Of a DNA stretch of 64,000 bases, positions 18,533 to 28,894 are shown one piece after another; position 1 is the stretch's first letter, and every line of letters starts with the position of its first letter. The DNA comes from Vibrio casei. Lineage in GTDB: Bacteria > Pseudomonadota > Gammaproteobacteria > Enterobacterales > Vibrionaceae. The stretch is taken from assembly GCF_002218025.2 (NCBI RefSeq), contig NZ_AP018680.1:1736001-1800000 (forward strand), in the 5' to 3' direction. The notes under the pieces are model-generated. The model was not told the DNA's origin and did not search any database. It saw nothing but the letters and a program-made list of their open reading frames with translations. A program made the position numbers and the translations under genes.

Positions 18533-20581
18533 ATGGCAATTGACCCAAGAAAAATTCTCGTAACCTGTGCGCTCCCTTATGCCAATGGCTCTATTCACCT
18601 TGGACACATGCTAGAACACATTCAAGCCGATGTTTGGGTTCGCTACCAGCGCTTGCGTGGTAATGCGGTGAACTTTATTTGTGCCGATGATGCACACGGT
18701 ACCCCAATCATGCTGAAAGCTCAGCAACTAGGTATTGATCCAGAAGAAATGATTGCAGCGGTTCAAAAAGAACATGAGCAAGATTTTTCAGGTTTCAACA
18801 TCAGTTTCGATAATTATCACAGCACCCACAGTGACGAAAACCGCGATTTAGCCTCTGATATTTATCTTCGCCTAAAAGAAAATGGTTTTATTACCAGCCG
18901 CACCATTTCTCAATTGTTTGACCCTGAAAAAGAAATGTTCTTACCCGATCGTTTCGTAAAAGGATCTTGCCCAAAATGTAAAGCCGAAGACCAATATGGT
19001 GACAACTGTGATGCATGTGGTGAAACTTACAGTCCAACTGATCTGATCAATCCAAAATCTGCGGTGTCTGGCGCGACCCCTATCATGAAAGATTCAGAGC
19101 ACTTTTTCTTCGACTTACCACAGTTTCAAAGCATGCTAAAAGAATGGACTCGTTCTGGCTCATTACAAACCGAAACGGCCAACAAAATGCAAGAATGGTT
19201 CGAATCGGGTCTTCAACAATGGGATATTTCTCGCGATGCGCCTTATTTTGGTTTTGAAATTCCTGGTGAGAAAAACAAATTTTTCTATGTTTGGCTAGAT
19301 GCTCCAATTGGATACATGGGTTCATTCAAAAACCTATGTGATAAGCGCAATGATTTAGACTTTGATGAGTACTGGAAAAAAGACAGTACCGCAGAGCTTT
19401 ACCACTTCATCGGTAAAGATATCGTTTATTTCCACAGCTTATTCTGGCCAGCTATGTTAGACGGCGCAGGTTTCCGTAAGCCAAACAATATTTTTGTTCA
19501 TGGTTATGTCACGGTGAACGGCGCTAAGATGTCAAAATCTAAAGGTACCTTTGTTAAAGCTAGCACTTACCTTAAGCACCTTGATCCAGAATGTTTACGT
19601 TATTACTACGCGGCAAAACTCAACAGCCGAATTGATGACCTAGATTTAAACTTAGACGACTTCACTCAACGTGTAAACTCAGACGTCGTGAATAAAATCG
19701 TCAACCTTGCTTCACGCAATGCTGGTTTTATTGCTAAACGTTTTGACGGAAAATTATCCACTCAGTTTTCTGAAGCTGCTTTATACCAAGAATTTGTCGA
19801 TGCTTCTGATCGTATTGCGAACTTATATGAAACGCGTGAATTTGGTCGTGCGATTCGTGAAATTACGGCATTGGCTGATAAAGCAAACCAATATGTTGAT
19901 GAGAAAGCTCCTTGGGTTATCGCGAAAGAAGAAGGGAAAGATCAAGAGCTACAAGACATTTGCACCGTTGGTATTAACCTATTCCGAGTACTAATGACTT
20001 ACTTGAAACCTGTCATGCCAGAACTTGCCGCTCGTACGGAAGCATTCTTAAATGATATTCTGACATGGGAAGGTATCGCATCACCACTAACCGCCCATGA
20101 AGTGACTAAATTTAAAGCTTTGTTTAACCGCATCGATCCAAAACATGTTGAAGCGATGATCGAAGCATCAAAAGAAGATGCCGCGGTTGAGATGGCAGCC
20201 AAAGAACAAGCCGAACAATTAACACAGTCGGAACTTGATAAAGAACCGGTTGAACCTGAAATAGAATTTGACGATTTTGCTAAAATTGATATGCGGATTG
20301 CCAAGATCATTTCTTGTGAAGAAGTGCCTAAAGCGAATAAGTTGCTTAAATTCCAATTGGATATCGGTGGTGAAACTCGTCAAGTATTCTCTGGCATCAA
20401 ATCAGCTTATACACCAGAAGAACTGGAAGGAAAGTTAACGGTAATGGTTGCTAACTTGAAGCCACGTAAAATGAAATTTGGCATGTCTGAAGGTATGATT
20501 TTAGCTGCTGGCCCTGGAGGTAAAGATCTTTGGATTTTAGAACCTCATGACGGTGCTCAACCAGGCATGCGCGTAATGTAA
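18533..20581 (+). CDS. metG: methionyl-tRNA synthetase
   Basis: 682 residues. Class I synthetase charging tRNA-Met. HLGH (HIGH variant) is in the N-terminal [15 protein letters not shown], the zinc-knuckle cysteines are in [17 protein letters not shown], and KMSKSKGTF follows. The C-terminal 110 residues form the EMAP-like tRNA-binding dimerisation domain ([12 protein letters not shown]). A six-codon reading frame (ATG at 18523) overlaps the start out of frame. A strong terminator follows. Confidence 0.97.
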   Translation: MAIDPRKILVTCALPYANGSIHLGHMLEHIQADVWVRYQRLRGNAVNFICADDAHGTPIMLKAQQLGIDPEEMIAAVQKEHEQDFSGFNISFDNYHSTHSDENRDLASDIYLRLKENGFITSRTISQLFDPEKEMFLPDRFVKGSCPKCKAEDQYGDNCDACGETYSPTDLINPKSAVSGATPIMKDSEHFFFDLPQFQSMLKEWTRSGSLQTETANKMQEWFESGLQQWDISRDAPYFGFEIPGEKNKFFYVWLDAPIGYMGSFKNLCDKRNDLDFDEYWKKDSTAELYHFIGKDIVYFHSLFWPAMLDGAGFRKPNNIFVHGYVTVNGAKMSKSKGTFVKASTYLKHLDPECLRYYYAAKLNSRIDDLDLNLDDFTQRVNSDVVNKIVNLASRNAGFIAKRFDGKLSTQFSEAALYQEFVDASDRIANLYETREFGRAIREITALADKANQYVDEKAPWVIAKEEGKDQELQDICTVGINLFRVLMTYLKPVMPELAARTEAFLNDILTWEGIASPLTAHEVTKFKALFNRIDPKHVEAMIEASKEDAAVEMAAKEQAEQLTQSELDKEPVEPEIEFDDFAKIDMRIAKIISCEEVPKANKLLKFQLDIGGETRQVFSGIKSAYTPEELEGKLTVMVANLKPRKMKFGMSEGMILAAGPGGKDLWILEPHDGAQPGMRVM

Positions 20582-20625
20582 ACGCCATTCTCAACCTATC
20601 GCTTACATGTAGAAGACAACTAAAG

Positions 20626-20690
20626 CTCACAAAAGGCTGCAACGAATGAAGCTTACTTCATTATCGTTAGTAGCCTTTTTCTTTGTGAGT
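20626..20690 (+). terminator. metG terminator
   Basis: A long hairpin: AAAAGGCT (20631-20638) pairs with AGCC-TTTTT (20672-20680), with further pairs inside (ACGA/TCGT, TGAAG/CTTCA). CTCACAAA/TTTGTGAG form an outer stem. Confidence 0.85.
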
Positions 20691-20998
20691 TATAAACTTA
20701 AGCACTCACTATAGCTCCATCAAAAAACTCCATTTCCCCAAAAAAGCTAAACATTAATCACTAACGCACCATCTTAGAGCGTAACGTAATGAGTTACTGC
20801 ACACAAAACAAACACGCTTCCATCATATTAGTAGCGGTATTCTTTCCCTCAGTTCTATCTTCCAGATCATCAATGAATACACGCAACATTCCAATAACGA
20901 CGGCTCCATTCTTCGAGTAAAACACTCATAAGCAAAGTGTATTGGTACGTAAATTGCTTTATTAATTCTTTGAATTATGTAAAAAGCACGAGGTTAGT
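20691..20998. other. intergenic region before the orphan membrane protein
   Basis: AT-rich. A GTAAC/GTTAC inverted repeat lies near 20781-20797. A 43-codon open frame (20789-20920) has no good ribosome site and no recognisable features. Probably carries the promoter of the following gene. Confidence 0.4.
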
Positions 20999-21802
20999 AT
21001 GTTTATCTCGATAAGTTTATTTATTGTCACCATTATAATAGGTTTTTTATTCCATTTTAGTGCGGTGAGAGAGAAGTGTAATCAATCTCGCTACGCCTCA
21101 ATCAGCCAGCTAAGAACACTAATTTTTTCAGTACGTGAACATCGTGGATTAACTCACTCTCACTTAACAGAAACACCTTATACACCAAGTGCATTAAAGG
21201 AAGTTAATGCTAAAATTCTCGATATATTTAATCAACTTAAGGCGCAATCTGGTCCTGAAACCAAACAAGAAATTCGTATACTTCAAGAAAAAGTAGAAAA
21301 CCTTCTTTACCAATGGACGACTTTCAGTGTAGCTAAAAATCAGTTGCAGCACGGACGGGTAATTCGACAAATACTCTTTCTCATCGATGAATTACTCATT
21401 AGTTGGTTAGTCGATTCACACCATGATGATATTGCAGCCGATTACCACCATTGCTGGCAAAAGGTATTAGATACTTTAGAAGTTCTGACTATGCTTCGCA
21501 TCAGCATTCAAGAGGTAGATACAGATTTAGGTAAGAAACGATTTAGGCACCATGCTTCAATATTGAGTAGGAAAATGAACCAACTGTCCCTCATCTGCCC
21601 ATTAACAACCGCAGATAGTGATCAAAGTGGCGTGATTCACACACTCAAGCAATGGCAGGATAACGATACTATTGAACTGTCTAAGCTTGAACTTTATCAA
21701 TTATCTTTAGATGCATCTTTGATTATTTTTAATATTTATGATCAAGTACTATCTGATATTTGTGAAAGTATTTACTTACCTTTAGTTCCTCAAAATAGAT
21801 AA
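20999..21802 (+). CDS. membrane-anchored protein, possibly with a NIT-like sensory domain
   Basis: 267 residues, not recognised as a named protein. One membrane helix (about 3-20) is followed by an all-helical soluble region, so it is likely anchored in the inner membrane. The segment QLRTLIFSVREHRGLTHSHL (37-56) resembles the helix-1 pattern of nitrate/nitrite-sensing (NIT) domains, where an Arg-Gly pair is conserved. There is no kinase, HAMP, GGDEF or methyl-accepting domain, so a sensing role would need a partner. A plain hypothetical protein is the safe reading. It converges on fadR across a bidirectional terminator. Confidence 0.7.
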   Translation: MFISISLFIVTIIIGFLFHFSAVREKCNQSRYASISQLRTLIFSVREHRGLTHSHLTETPYTPSALKEVNAKILDIFNQLKAQSGPETKQEIRILQEKVENLLYQWTTFSVAKNQLQHGRVIRQILFLIDELLISWLVDSHHDDIAADYHHCWQKVLDTLEVLTMLRISIQEVDTDLGKKRFRHHASILSRKMNQLSLICPLTTADSDQSGVIHTLKQWQDNDTIELSKLELYQLSLDASLIIFNIYDQVLSDICESIYLPLVPQNR

Positions 21803-21832
21803 AAAATGCCTGCGGATGGGCAGGCTTATTTA
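21803..21832. terminator. bidirectional terminator between the orphan gene and fadR
   Basis: GCCTGC (21808-21813), 6-nt loop, GCAGGC (21820-21825). TTATTT follows on the plus strand and ATTTTTT on the minus strand. Confidence 0.8.
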
Positions 21833-21844
21833 AAGACTAAATGT

Positions 21845-22684
21845 TTAGCTATCATCTTCAGTAAAGTTGGATGGTAAATTTTCTTTCATTGTCATCCAAA
21901 CATGGCCACTCTCAATGCCATATTGGCGAATTACAGCAGGAAGTTCTTCAGTCTTACCACTTTCACATACCGCTAAAAGCTCTTTATAAAACTTAATAGC
22001 TAATAATCTTGCTTCTGAGTTTGAAAAATAAAAACTACCAACACGATCATAAAGCTTTTTCATTCCATTGAAAATCAAACCATAGATTTGATTACCAGAA
22101 TGAAAAGCTAAACGTTGAAACAGCATATAATCATAGAAGTTAAACGTCTTCGCAATCAGAATATAGTCTCTCTTAGCTTCATCTTTCTCGTTATCTTCTT
22201 TAACGGATTGTTTAATTTTTTCCGCATAAGGCGATTCAACAATAAAGGATTCCCAAGAATCATGAGATTGCAAGGTTTCACAAGAATCAATAACACGATT
22301 TAGTGTTTTAATACACGCGTCTGGATTCAATTTAAAGGCATAACGCATGAAAATAGGACTAATACTGGTACGAGCGGCAAGTAAATCTTCGACGATACTA
22401 GTTGCATTATCACTATCAAGCGTCATTAAAGTATCCAAAATATGCAGACTTGATGTCTCCATAAAGTTATTCACTTTTGTTGGTTTGCCATGTTGAATCG
22501 TTAACCAACCATCACGAGCCAATCTCTGAAGCACTTCTCTTAAGGTCGTTCGAGTCACACCGATTAATTCTGATAACTCTCGTTCTGCGGGTAAAATAGA
22601 ACCAGGAGGAAAGCGCCCGTTCCAAATGCTCTCTATTATGTATTTCTCTGCAAACCCTGCAGGGCTTTTTGCCTTAATGACCAT
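21845..22684 (-). CDS. fadR: fatty-acid metabolism regulator FadR (Vibrio type)
   Basis: 279-residue GntR-family regulator that represses fatty-acid degradation and activates unsaturated fatty-acid synthesis; acyl-CoA releases it from DNA. The winged helix (1-75, [43 protein letters not shown]) is nearly identical to E. coli FadR, so the operator should be the same. The C-terminal acyl-CoA domain carries about 40 extra residues (about 135-177), the feature that gives Vibrio FadR a second ligand site. It is divergent from nhaB, as in E. coli. A FadR-like site lies upstream of acpP (513-529). Confidence 0.97.
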   Translation of the reverse strand: MVIKAKSPAGFAEKYIIESIWNGRFPPGSILPAERELSELIGVTRTTLREVLQRLARDGWLTIQHGKPTKVNNFMETSSLHILDTLMTLDSDNATSIVEDLLAARTSISPIFMRYAFKLNPDACIKTLNRVIDSCETLQSHDSWESFIVESPYAEKIKQSVKEDNEKDEAKRDYILIAKTFNFYDYMLFQRLAFHSGNQIYGLIFNGMKKLYDRVGSFYFSNSEARLLAIKFYKELLAVCESGKTEELPAVIRQYGIESGHVWMTMKENLPSNFTEDDS

Positions 22685-23115
22685 GTGTTCACTTTTCCGA
22701 GTTCAGAAATAAAAATTGCACTCATCATACCACTACTTGTCAGTGACTTAAAACAAGCAATATTATCACTCGCTCGTATGATAACTTTACATCAATAACA
22801 TTCGCTCAATAAATACCAGACATTATTCTGATCTTTGTATGAAAATATAATCCAGTTCGATAAATTTCATTTTTCCAGTTTACTATCTAAACACAGCGTG
22901 TATTGTCTTCCGCACAAATCTAACGCATTTCAAACATAATTGATTAAGCGTATTCATTTTTACAAAAAATCATTAACAAAATTATAAAACTATAGTGTTG
23001 CAAGCTTGATTTACATTATGAATAGTTAAATTAATTTAATTATTTTCACATCTTGCAATCAGAAACACGGCATACTGTATTTAAATTCATTTTTTTGACT
23101 TAAAAGAGTAAATTC
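22685..23115. other. fadR-nhaB divergent intergenic region
   Basis: 431 bp, AT-rich, expected to hold both promoters. ACTTGTC-A-GTGACTT around 22735 is a poor match to a FadR operator and I do not call it. No open frame with a ribosome site was seen. Confidence 0.5.
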
Positions 23116-24708
23116 ATGACCATGTCTTTAGGAAAAGCATTTGTTAAAAACTTTCTAGGAAAGGCGCCTGATTGGTATAAAGTTACCATTATTGCCTTTT
23201 TGATCCTTAATCCCATCGTATTCTTTTTAATCGATCCTTTTACTGCTGGTTGGTTACTTGTTGTCGAGTTTATTTTTACTCTCGCAATGGCTTTAAAATG
23301 CTACCCACTTCAACCAGGTGGTTTGCTTGCCATTGAAGCCGTTGCTATCGGTATGACTAGCGCCGAACAAGTAAAACACGAATTAGCCGCCAATATTGAA
23401 GTGTTATTGCTGCTTATTTTTATGGTGGCTGGTATCTACTTCATGAAGCAGTTGTTGTTATTCATGTTTACTAAGATTTTATTAGGTGTTCGGTCAAAAA
23501 CACTTCTATCGGTTGCTTTTTGTGTCACGGCAGCATTTCTTTCCGCTTTCTTAGACGCATTAACCGTTATTGCCGTTATCATTAGTGTTGCTATTGGTTT
23601 CTATGCCATCTACCACAAAGTGGTTTCTAACCCAGAAGCAACACTACATCACGATCACACTACCGATGAAATGATTCCAGAAATCACTCGAACGGACTTA
23701 GAAGATTATCGTGCTTTCTTACGATCATTACTGATGCATGCAGGTGTTGGTACCGCTTTAGGCGGCGTCATGACCATGGTTGGTGAGCCTCAAAACTTAA
23801 TCATCGCAGATCAAGCTGGATGGCAATTTGGTGAATTCATTCTGCGCATGGCTCCTGTTACTTTTCCTGTTTTTATTTTTGGAATGCTCACTTGTGTTGC
23901 AGTGGAAAGATTAAATGTGTTCGGCTATGGCGCTAAGTTACCAGAAAATGTTCGTAAGATTCTTATCGAAGTTGATTACGAAGAGCAAAAGAAACGTACC
24001 AAGCAAGACATCGCAAAACTGTACATTCAAGGCTTTATTGCTGTTTGGTTGATTGTCGGTTTAGCAGGGCATCTAGCCGCCGTCGGTTTGATTGGCCTAT
24101 CTGTTATTATCTTAGCAACCGCTTTTACAGGGATTACTGAAGAGCACTCTTTAGGTAAAGCATTTGAAGAAGCGTTACCATTTACTGCATTGCTCGCCGT
24201 ATTCTTTGCTGTAGTCGCGGTCATCATTGACCAACATTTATTTAAACCGATTATTGAAGCGGTCCTGCAATTAGAAGGTGATAAGCAAATTACCATGTTC
24301 TATATTGCAAACGGACTTCTATCGATGGTCTCAGATAATGTTTTTGTGGGCACCGTGTATATTAATGAAGTCAAAATGGCATTACTTGACGGAACCATTA
24401 ACCGTGAGCAATTTGACCTGCTAGCTGTTGCTATTAACACCGGTACAAATTTACCATCTGTTGCCACACCAAACGGACAAGCTGCATTTTTATTCTTATT
24501 AACCTCAGCTCTTGCACCATTAATACGCTTATCCTACGGTAGAATGGTTATTATGGCCCTACCTTATACCGTAGTATTAGCGGTAGTCGGTTACTTAGGC
24601 ATTCAATTTCTATTAGAACCTATAACCGTTTATTTCCATCAAATTGGTTGGTTAACCTCAGCTACGATTGAAGTGGCGACTCAAGGTTCACCAATAATCG
24701 GTCACTAA
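23116..24708 (+). CDS. nhaB: Na+/H+ antiporter NhaB
   Basis: 530-residue polytopic inner-membrane protein that exports Na+ in exchange for protons and supports pH and salt homeostasis. Typical NhaB segments include [16 protein letters not shown] at the N-terminus, [15 protein letters not shown] in the middle and [20 protein letters not shown] near the end. It is slightly longer than E. coli NhaB (513). The first of two close ATGs is used, with AAGAG upstream. It is divergent from fadR and followed by dsbB. Confidence 0.95.
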   Translation: MTMSLGKAFVKNFLGKAPDWYKVTIIAFLILNPIVFFLIDPFTAGWLLVVEFIFTLAMALKCYPLQPGGLLAIEAVAIGMTSAEQVKHELAANIEVLLLLIFMVAGIYFMKQLLLFMFTKILLGVRSKTLLSVAFCVTAAFLSAFLDALTVIAVIISVAIGFYAIYHKVVSNPEATLHHDHTTDEMIPEITRTDLEDYRAFLRSLLMHAGVGTALGGVMTMVGEPQNLIIADQAGWQFGEFILRMAPVTFPVFIFGMLTCVAVERLNVFGYGAKLPENVRKILIEVDYEEQKKRTKQDIAKLYIQGFIAVWLIVGLAGHLAAVGLIGLSVIILATAFTGITEEHSLGKAFEEALPFTALLAVFFAVVAVIIDQHLFKPIIEAVLQLEGDKQITMFYIANGLLSMVSDNVFVGTVYINEVKMALLDGTINREQFDLLAVAINTGTNLPSVATPNGQAAFLFLLTSALAPLIRLSYGRMVIMALPYTVVLAVVGYLGIQFLLEPITVYFHQIGWLTSATIEVATQGSPIIGH

Positions 24709-24747
24709 CTTAATGGATGTACAAAAATAGAAAGGTTTACAGTACTT

Positions 24748-24776
24748 GAATAGTCTTTCATAATTTTGAACTATTC
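24748..24776 (+). repeat. inverted repeat upstream of the nhaB terminator
   Basis: GAATAGT (24748-24754) and ACTATTC (24770-24776) could form a stem just ahead of the terminator hairpin at 24788. It may be part of a dsbB promoter or an antiterminator; no further support. Confidence 0.35.
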
Positions 24777-24787
24777 TGATGTTTAAG

Positions 24788-24815
24788 GCTCTGAGGAATC
24801 AGAGCTTTCTTTTTT
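24788..24815 (+). terminator. terminator immediately before dsbB
   Basis: GCTCTGA (24788-24794), GGAA loop, TCAGAGC (24799-24805), then TTTCTTTTTT. It ends 14 nt before the dsbB start codon and almost touches the dsbB ribosome site. Confidence 0.85.
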
Positions 24816-24829
24816 ATAAGGATATACCT

Positions 24830-25348
24830 GTGTCTTGGCTTTCTACCATTCATTCATTTTCAAAAAAACGTCTATCATGGATGCTGTTACTTCTTTTTGT
24901 CGTGTTCTTTGAGCTTTGTGCGCTTTATTTTCAACATGTTTTAATGTTAGCGCCATGCGTCATGTGCGTTTATGAAAGGGTTGCAATGATGGGAGTCGGA
25001 GCCGCGGCAATGGTTGGGCTTATTCAACCTAAAAACCATTTAATCCGTTGGTTAAGTCTAGCCGGATGGGGATATACCTCATTTAGAGGATTACAATTAG
25101 CTATAGAGCATGTCGGTTATCAATTTAACCCTTCACCTTTCGCAACTTGTGATATTTTCCCACAATTTCCAAGCTGGGCCCCTCTCAATCAATTGGCTCC
25201 GTGGATGTTTGAACCTACTGGAGATTGCTCAAAAATCGTTTGGCAATTTCTCAACTTATCTATGCCACAATGGCTTGTCGTGATATTTAGCGCAAATTTA
25301 GTGGTTCTTAGCCTTGTCATTATTGCTCAATTTTTTAAAAGCAAATAG
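24830..25348 (+). CDS. dsbB: disulfide bond formation protein DsbB
   Basis: Inner-membrane quinone-dependent oxidase that re-oxidises periplasmic DsbA. 172 residues from a GTG start, four membrane helices. Both cysteine pairs are present: Cys43-Cys46 (CVMC) and Cys107/Cys133 in the second periplasmic loop. I choose the GTG because AAGGA lies 7 nt upstream. An in-frame ATG 17 codons earlier lies before the terminator hairpin and lacks a ribosome site. It follows nhaB as in E. coli and converges on the next gene. Confidence 0.95.
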   Translation: MSWLSTIHSFSKKRLSWMLLLLFVVFFELCALYFQHVLMLAPCVMCVYERVAMMGVGAAAMVGLIQPKNHLIRWLSLAGWGYTSFRGLQLAIEHVGYQFNPSPFATCDIFPQFPSWAPLNQLAPWMFEPTGDCSKIVWQFLNLSMPQWLVVIFSANLVVLSLVIIAQFFKSK

Positions 25349-25356
25349 TCAACAGG

Positions 25357-25392
25357 GGTCGTTAACCTTCTTCAATAGCCAGGTTAACGACC
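25357..25392. terminator. hairpin between convergent dsbB and yecA-like genes
   Basis: 11-bp perfect arms (25357-25367 and 25382-25392), 14-nt loop. There is no T run on either side, so it may act on both strands weakly or protect 3' ends. Confidence 0.5.
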
Positions 25393-25401
25393 ATCGATAA
25401 A

Positions 25402-26022
25402 TTAACCACCACAGCACTGCTTAAACTTCTTACCACTGCCGCAAACACACCGATCATTTCGACCAATGTTTTTATATGGATTCACGCGTACCGATTGATC
25501 GCCTTGAAGCGCATCATTCGCAGCTTTACTGACTTCATTAATCATCAAGTTTAATTGAGGCAGCATCTTATCTAATGTTGGTGGCTGGTCTATACCCACG
25601 TCTTTCATTTGTTGGTGTGTTGATTTTTCATCAATCACTAACATTAATGTGGTGAGTAATCCTTGCAGCATGCGAACTGTACCATCAGAAAGTTGATCCA
25701 CTTGATTCCAACCCGGCTCAATCTCAGGCCACACCGTCATAAAGCCTTCAGCAAAGTCGACGACACCACCATTAGCGCCATCATCCATATTCAACAACTT
25801 CAATACGTCATAATCGCACGACATCAGTTGAGAATATTGAGCTTCAAAATGTTGAGTGAGTGCAGACTGCGCACTTTCTTTATCTAATTCAACTAATGGA
25901 GCAATCCATATCATGGGATCAAGTGCTTTCGGTGTCATGTTTGCTGCCAATACCGCCCCTTCAATAAATTCAGGGGTGTAGTCTGTGGTCTCTAAACAAG
26001 AAACATTGATCAATTGAGTCAT
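25402..26022 (-). CDS. UPF0149/YecA family protein with SEC-C zinc motif
   Basis: 206 residues. The N-terminal part resembles the YecA/UPF0149 helical family. The last 20 residues, GRNDRCVCGSGKKFKQCCGG, are a SEC-C motif (CxCxSG...CC) that binds zinc in SecA and unrelated proteins. Related proteins have been linked to SecA and ribosomes, but this one's role is unproven. I place the start at the ATG at 26022; the frame is open 61 codons further, but that part is Cys-rich and unlike the family. Confidence 0.85.
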   Translation of the reverse strand: MTQLINVSCLETTDYTPEFIEGAVLAANMTPKALDPMIWIAPLVELDKESAQSALTQHFEAQYSQLMSCDYDVLKLLNMDDGANGGVVDFAEGFMTVWPEIEPGWNQVDQLSDGTVRMLQGLLTTLMLVIDEKSTHQQMKDVGIDQPPTLDKMLPQLNLMINEVSKAANDALQGDQSVRVNPYKNIGRNDRCVCGSGKKFKQCCGG

Positions 26023-26223
26023 AACTGTACTACCGCAAAAAATAATGCCCATAGTGTAGCGGCTAAAACACTTATCACCAATAATAGTTAAGCCCTTAAT
26101 CCTGTCATAGTTTCTTAAAATCCACGCCATAGTGTAATCACAGTGACATTTTAATTCTAAGACACTACAATCTCGCATCCTTGGTACTACCAATTTATAT
26201 ATCACATCAATCTGGAGACAAAC

Positions 26224-27180
26224 ATGCGTGTCGTTCTTGGCCCAATGGAGGGTGTTCTCGATTATTTAATGCGAGATCTTCTCACTGACATCAATGATTA
26301 CGACTTATGTGTGACAGAATTTGTTCGCGTGGTTGACCGCTTGTTGCCCGAACACGTTTTTACCCGTTTGTGCCCAGAATTAGAACACGGTAGCCAAACT
26401 CGATCGGGTACACCTGTTCGATTACAGTTACTAGGACAAGAACCCAATTGGATGGCAGAAAATGCAGTTCGAGCGGTTGAGTTGGGATCCCAAGGCCTTG
26501 ATATCAATTTTGGTTGTCCGGCTAAAATGGTGAATAAAAGCAAAGGTGGCGCAGCCCTACTTCAGCATCCTGAACAATTGTATAAAATAGTGAAAGCATG
26601 TAGAGATGCCGTACCAGATGATGTCATTGTCTCGGCTAAAATTCGATTAGGGTGGGATGACCCACAAGATTGCTTGGAAATTGCGGATGCCATAGAGCAA
26701 GCAGGAGCGAGCGAGCTGACTGTTCACGCAAGAACGAAAATGGGAGGATATAAAGCTAGTGAAATTAAATGGGAATATATTGAGAAAATTAAACAACAAA
26801 GCCAAATCCCCATTATTGCAAACGGAGAAATTTGGGATTTTCAAGACGGGCAAAATTGCTTAAATCAAACCAAAGCGGATGCAATTATGGTTTGTCGTGG
26901 CGCTTTCAACCTCCCGAATTTAGGCAATGTCGTAAAATATAATCACGAAGCAATGCCTTGGCATCAAGTGATAGAATTAATGCTCAAATATTCTGAATTT
27001 GAAATTAAAGGCGATAAAGGGCTTTACTACCCGAATAGAATAAAGCAATGGCTGGCCTATCTCCGACATGAATATGAAGCAGCTGATGAACTATTTCGTA
27101 ATATTCGTCGTTTCAACAAAGCCGAACCTATCGCAGAGCATATACGCTCACTGTCCACTTCATACTCCAAACAGGCTTAA
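26224..27180 (+). CDS. dusC: tRNA-dihydrouridine(16) synthase
   Basis: 318-residue flavoprotein reducing U16 of tRNAs to dihydrouridine. LGPMEGVLD is the FMN-binding start, GLDINFGCPAKMVNKSKGGAALL contains the catalytic Cys near residue 100, and ELTVHARTKMGGYK and IANGEIW complete the TIM-barrel motifs. The DusC subgroup is indicated by VVLGPMEGV rather than the DusA/B start. GGAG lies upstream of the ATG. It converges on the GGDEF gene. Confidence 0.95.
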   Translation: MRVVLGPMEGVLDYLMRDLLTDINDYDLCVTEFVRVVDRLLPEHVFTRLCPELEHGSQTRSGTPVRLQLLGQEPNWMAENAVRAVELGSQGLDINFGCPAKMVNKSKGGAALLQHPEQLYKIVKACRDAVPDDVIVSAKIRLGWDDPQDCLEIADAIEQAGASELTVHARTKMGGYKASEIKWEYIEKIKQQSQIPIIANGEIWDFQDGQNCLNQTKADAIMVCRGAFNLPNLGNVVKYNHEAMPWHQVIELMLKYSEFEIKGDKGLYYPNRIKQWLAYLRHEYEAADELFRNIRRFNKAEPIAEHIRSLSTSYSKQA

Positions 27181-27250
27181 ATCATTTATACAAAAGATTA
27201 TAAGTTGCTAGTTTTATTGTAGGTTTAGACTGTTAATCAAAACAGAGGTT

Positions 27251-27275
27251 TCTCACATCACTGCTTATCGTGAGA
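27251..27275. repeat. inverted repeat between convergent genes
   Basis: TCTCAC (27251-27256) and GTGAGA (27270-27275) with a 13-nt loop, between dusC and the diguanylate cyclase gene. A weak terminator is possible. Confidence 0.35.
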
Positions 27276-27302
27276 TGATAATTTTAGTGAAAAATCAGCG
27301 TA

Positions 27303-28778
27303 CTAATAAATAACTTTATTTTTACCTGCCTTTTTTGCCTGATAAAGCTTCTCATCGGCCTGCTTAATTAATTCTCTTAAACCAAGTGTTCTTTTTTTAT
27401 CTTGGATAGCAATACCACCTGAAACTGTAAACCCACTAGGAATAACCTCTAATGAACCACTTTCGATCTCTTTACGAATTCTTTCCATTGCCAAGTTCAT
27501 TGTATCGATCGTTTCTGATTGCATATAAACAATAAATTCTTCCCCGCCAAAACGAGCCACAATATCATCATTTCTGGTATTCATTTTAAGTGCATTACCC
27601 ACAAAAATAATGGCCTGGTCTCCTACATCATGCCCATGAGTATCATTAATTTGTTTAAAGTTATCAATATCAAAAATCGTCACAGCTTCAAATGATAAAG
27701 GGCATTTCAATTGGTATTCTTGGTTAAAACCTCGTCGGTTAAGTAACCCTGTCATAGGATCATGTAACGCTAATATATGAAAATGGTGTTTTTCATCTCT
27801 CGCACGCCAGTAGATTAAGCTCAGAACCGTAAGAAAATACAAAACAAAAATTTCAAATAACGAGGTTTTTTCTCTTACAAAAAATAAAGATACTTCTTTT
27901 TCCCAATCAAATTTAAAATACATAACTTGATTAGTTTTCACACCACCAATCAACACCTTCCGTGGTAACCATGCATTTTCTGGTAATGGATCCTTTCCTA
28001 ACACCTGAAAAGTAATGTGTTGATATAATGGAGCTCTATTCGATGACAACTTTGAAATAATAATATCGACCAATACCATCCCTTCAAATTTATTTTGATC
28101 AAACAAACCTGTCGAAATGGTTAGTACTAACTTATTGGTTGCAACATCCATGACAGGTCCAGTCAGCCGAATAACACTTTTACCACTTTTTGCTTCTAGC
28201 CAATATGGTCGAGTTTGCATTATTGGGATAGCATCTTTATGTATATTGGTCACAAGATCTGCAGGTGAGGATATAATATAACCAAGAGGAGATAGATAGT
28301 ATAAACCCGAAATATACGCTTCAAGGCCATTTAAAAATGAGAATGTAGGAGCAAGTAATAACTTGCTTAAAATGTCGTTATAAATTGGACTATTCGATTG
28401 GCAGGCTTTTGGTAAAGCTTTTACGGCATAATCGATTTCAAGCACTTTCCGAGCATCTGCACGATAAGCCGACTGGATCGCTTCATCAGACGGTGTCCAA
28501 AGGCAAAAACCATCTTGTTCTATACTTTTATTATAGGCAGTTTTACTTGGTAGTAATTCCGACTCATGTGTGAAATAGGTGGAAAAACTATAGTTTAAAG
28601 ATCCTAGTAATTTCACTGAATGGGCAAGATCTTGAGTCACCTTACTATATTCCGCTTCAATATCGTCACTAACTCCTTGCGTATACTTGTATACCAATAA
28701 AAGCACAACACAGAATGCTAAAACTAATGGGGCAAGAATAATACGCTTGAATGTTAACTGAGAATTATATTGGATCAT
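27303..28778 (-). CDS. membrane-bound diguanylate cyclase with periplasmic sensor
   Basis: 491 residues. Membrane helices near 14-30 and 309-330 enclose a periplasmic region of about 275 residues, probably a Cache/PDC-type sensor. The C-terminal GGDEF domain begins DPMTGLLNRRGF; the active site is GGEEF (411-415). RNDD (402-405), five residues upstream, is the intact RxxD inhibitory site. It should make cyclic di-GMP and be feedback-inhibited. The ligand is unknown. It is convergent with dusC and lies upstream of nothing obvious. Confidence 0.92.
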   Translation of the reverse strand: MIQYNSQLTFKRIILAPLVLAFCVVLLLVYKYTQGVSDDIEAEYSKVTQDLAHSVKLLGSLNYSFSTYFTHESELLPSKTAYNKSIEQDGFCLWTPSDEAIQSAYRADARKVLEIDYAVKALPKACQSNSPIYNDILSKLLLAPTFSFLNGLEAYISGLYYLSPLGYIISSPADLVTNIHKDAIPIMQTRPYWLEAKSGKSVIRLTGPVMDVATNKLVLTISTGLFDQNKFEGMVLVDIIISKLSSNRAPLYQHITFQVLGKDPLPENAWLPRKVLIGGVKTNQVMYFKFDWEKEVSLFFVREKTSLFEIFVLYFLTVLSLIYWRARDEKHHFHILALHDPMTGLLNRRGFNQEYQLKCPLSFEAVTIFDIDNFKQINDTHGHDVGDQAIIFVGNALKMNTRNDDIVARFGGEEFIVYMQSETIDTMNLAMERIRKEIESGSLEVIPSGFTVSGGIAIQDKKRTLGLRELIKQADEKLYQAKKAGKNKVIY

Positions 28779-28853
28779 GAGGCTTTTATTTAAGATAACA
28801 GCCTCGATTGTATCAGGGATTCCACTCTATAAACAAAATATTAGATTAGAAGA

Positions 28854-28890
28854 ACACTTTTCACAGCAACGAATACACAGTGAAAAGTGT
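28854..28890 (-). terminator. terminator of the ABC importer operon
   Basis: 11-bp arms (28854-28864 and 28880-28890) with a 15-nt loop; on the minus strand TCTTCTAATC follows. Confidence 0.55.
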
Positions 28891-28894
28891 ACAG

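Noticed and set aside
20789..20920. 43-codon plus-strand frame upstream of the orphan membrane protein
   Set aside because: No convincing ribosome site, low-complexity Ser/Thr content and no recognisable features.
22725..22750. FadR-like sequence in the fadR-nhaB gap
   Set aside because: Only the left half resembles the operator; the right half does not match.
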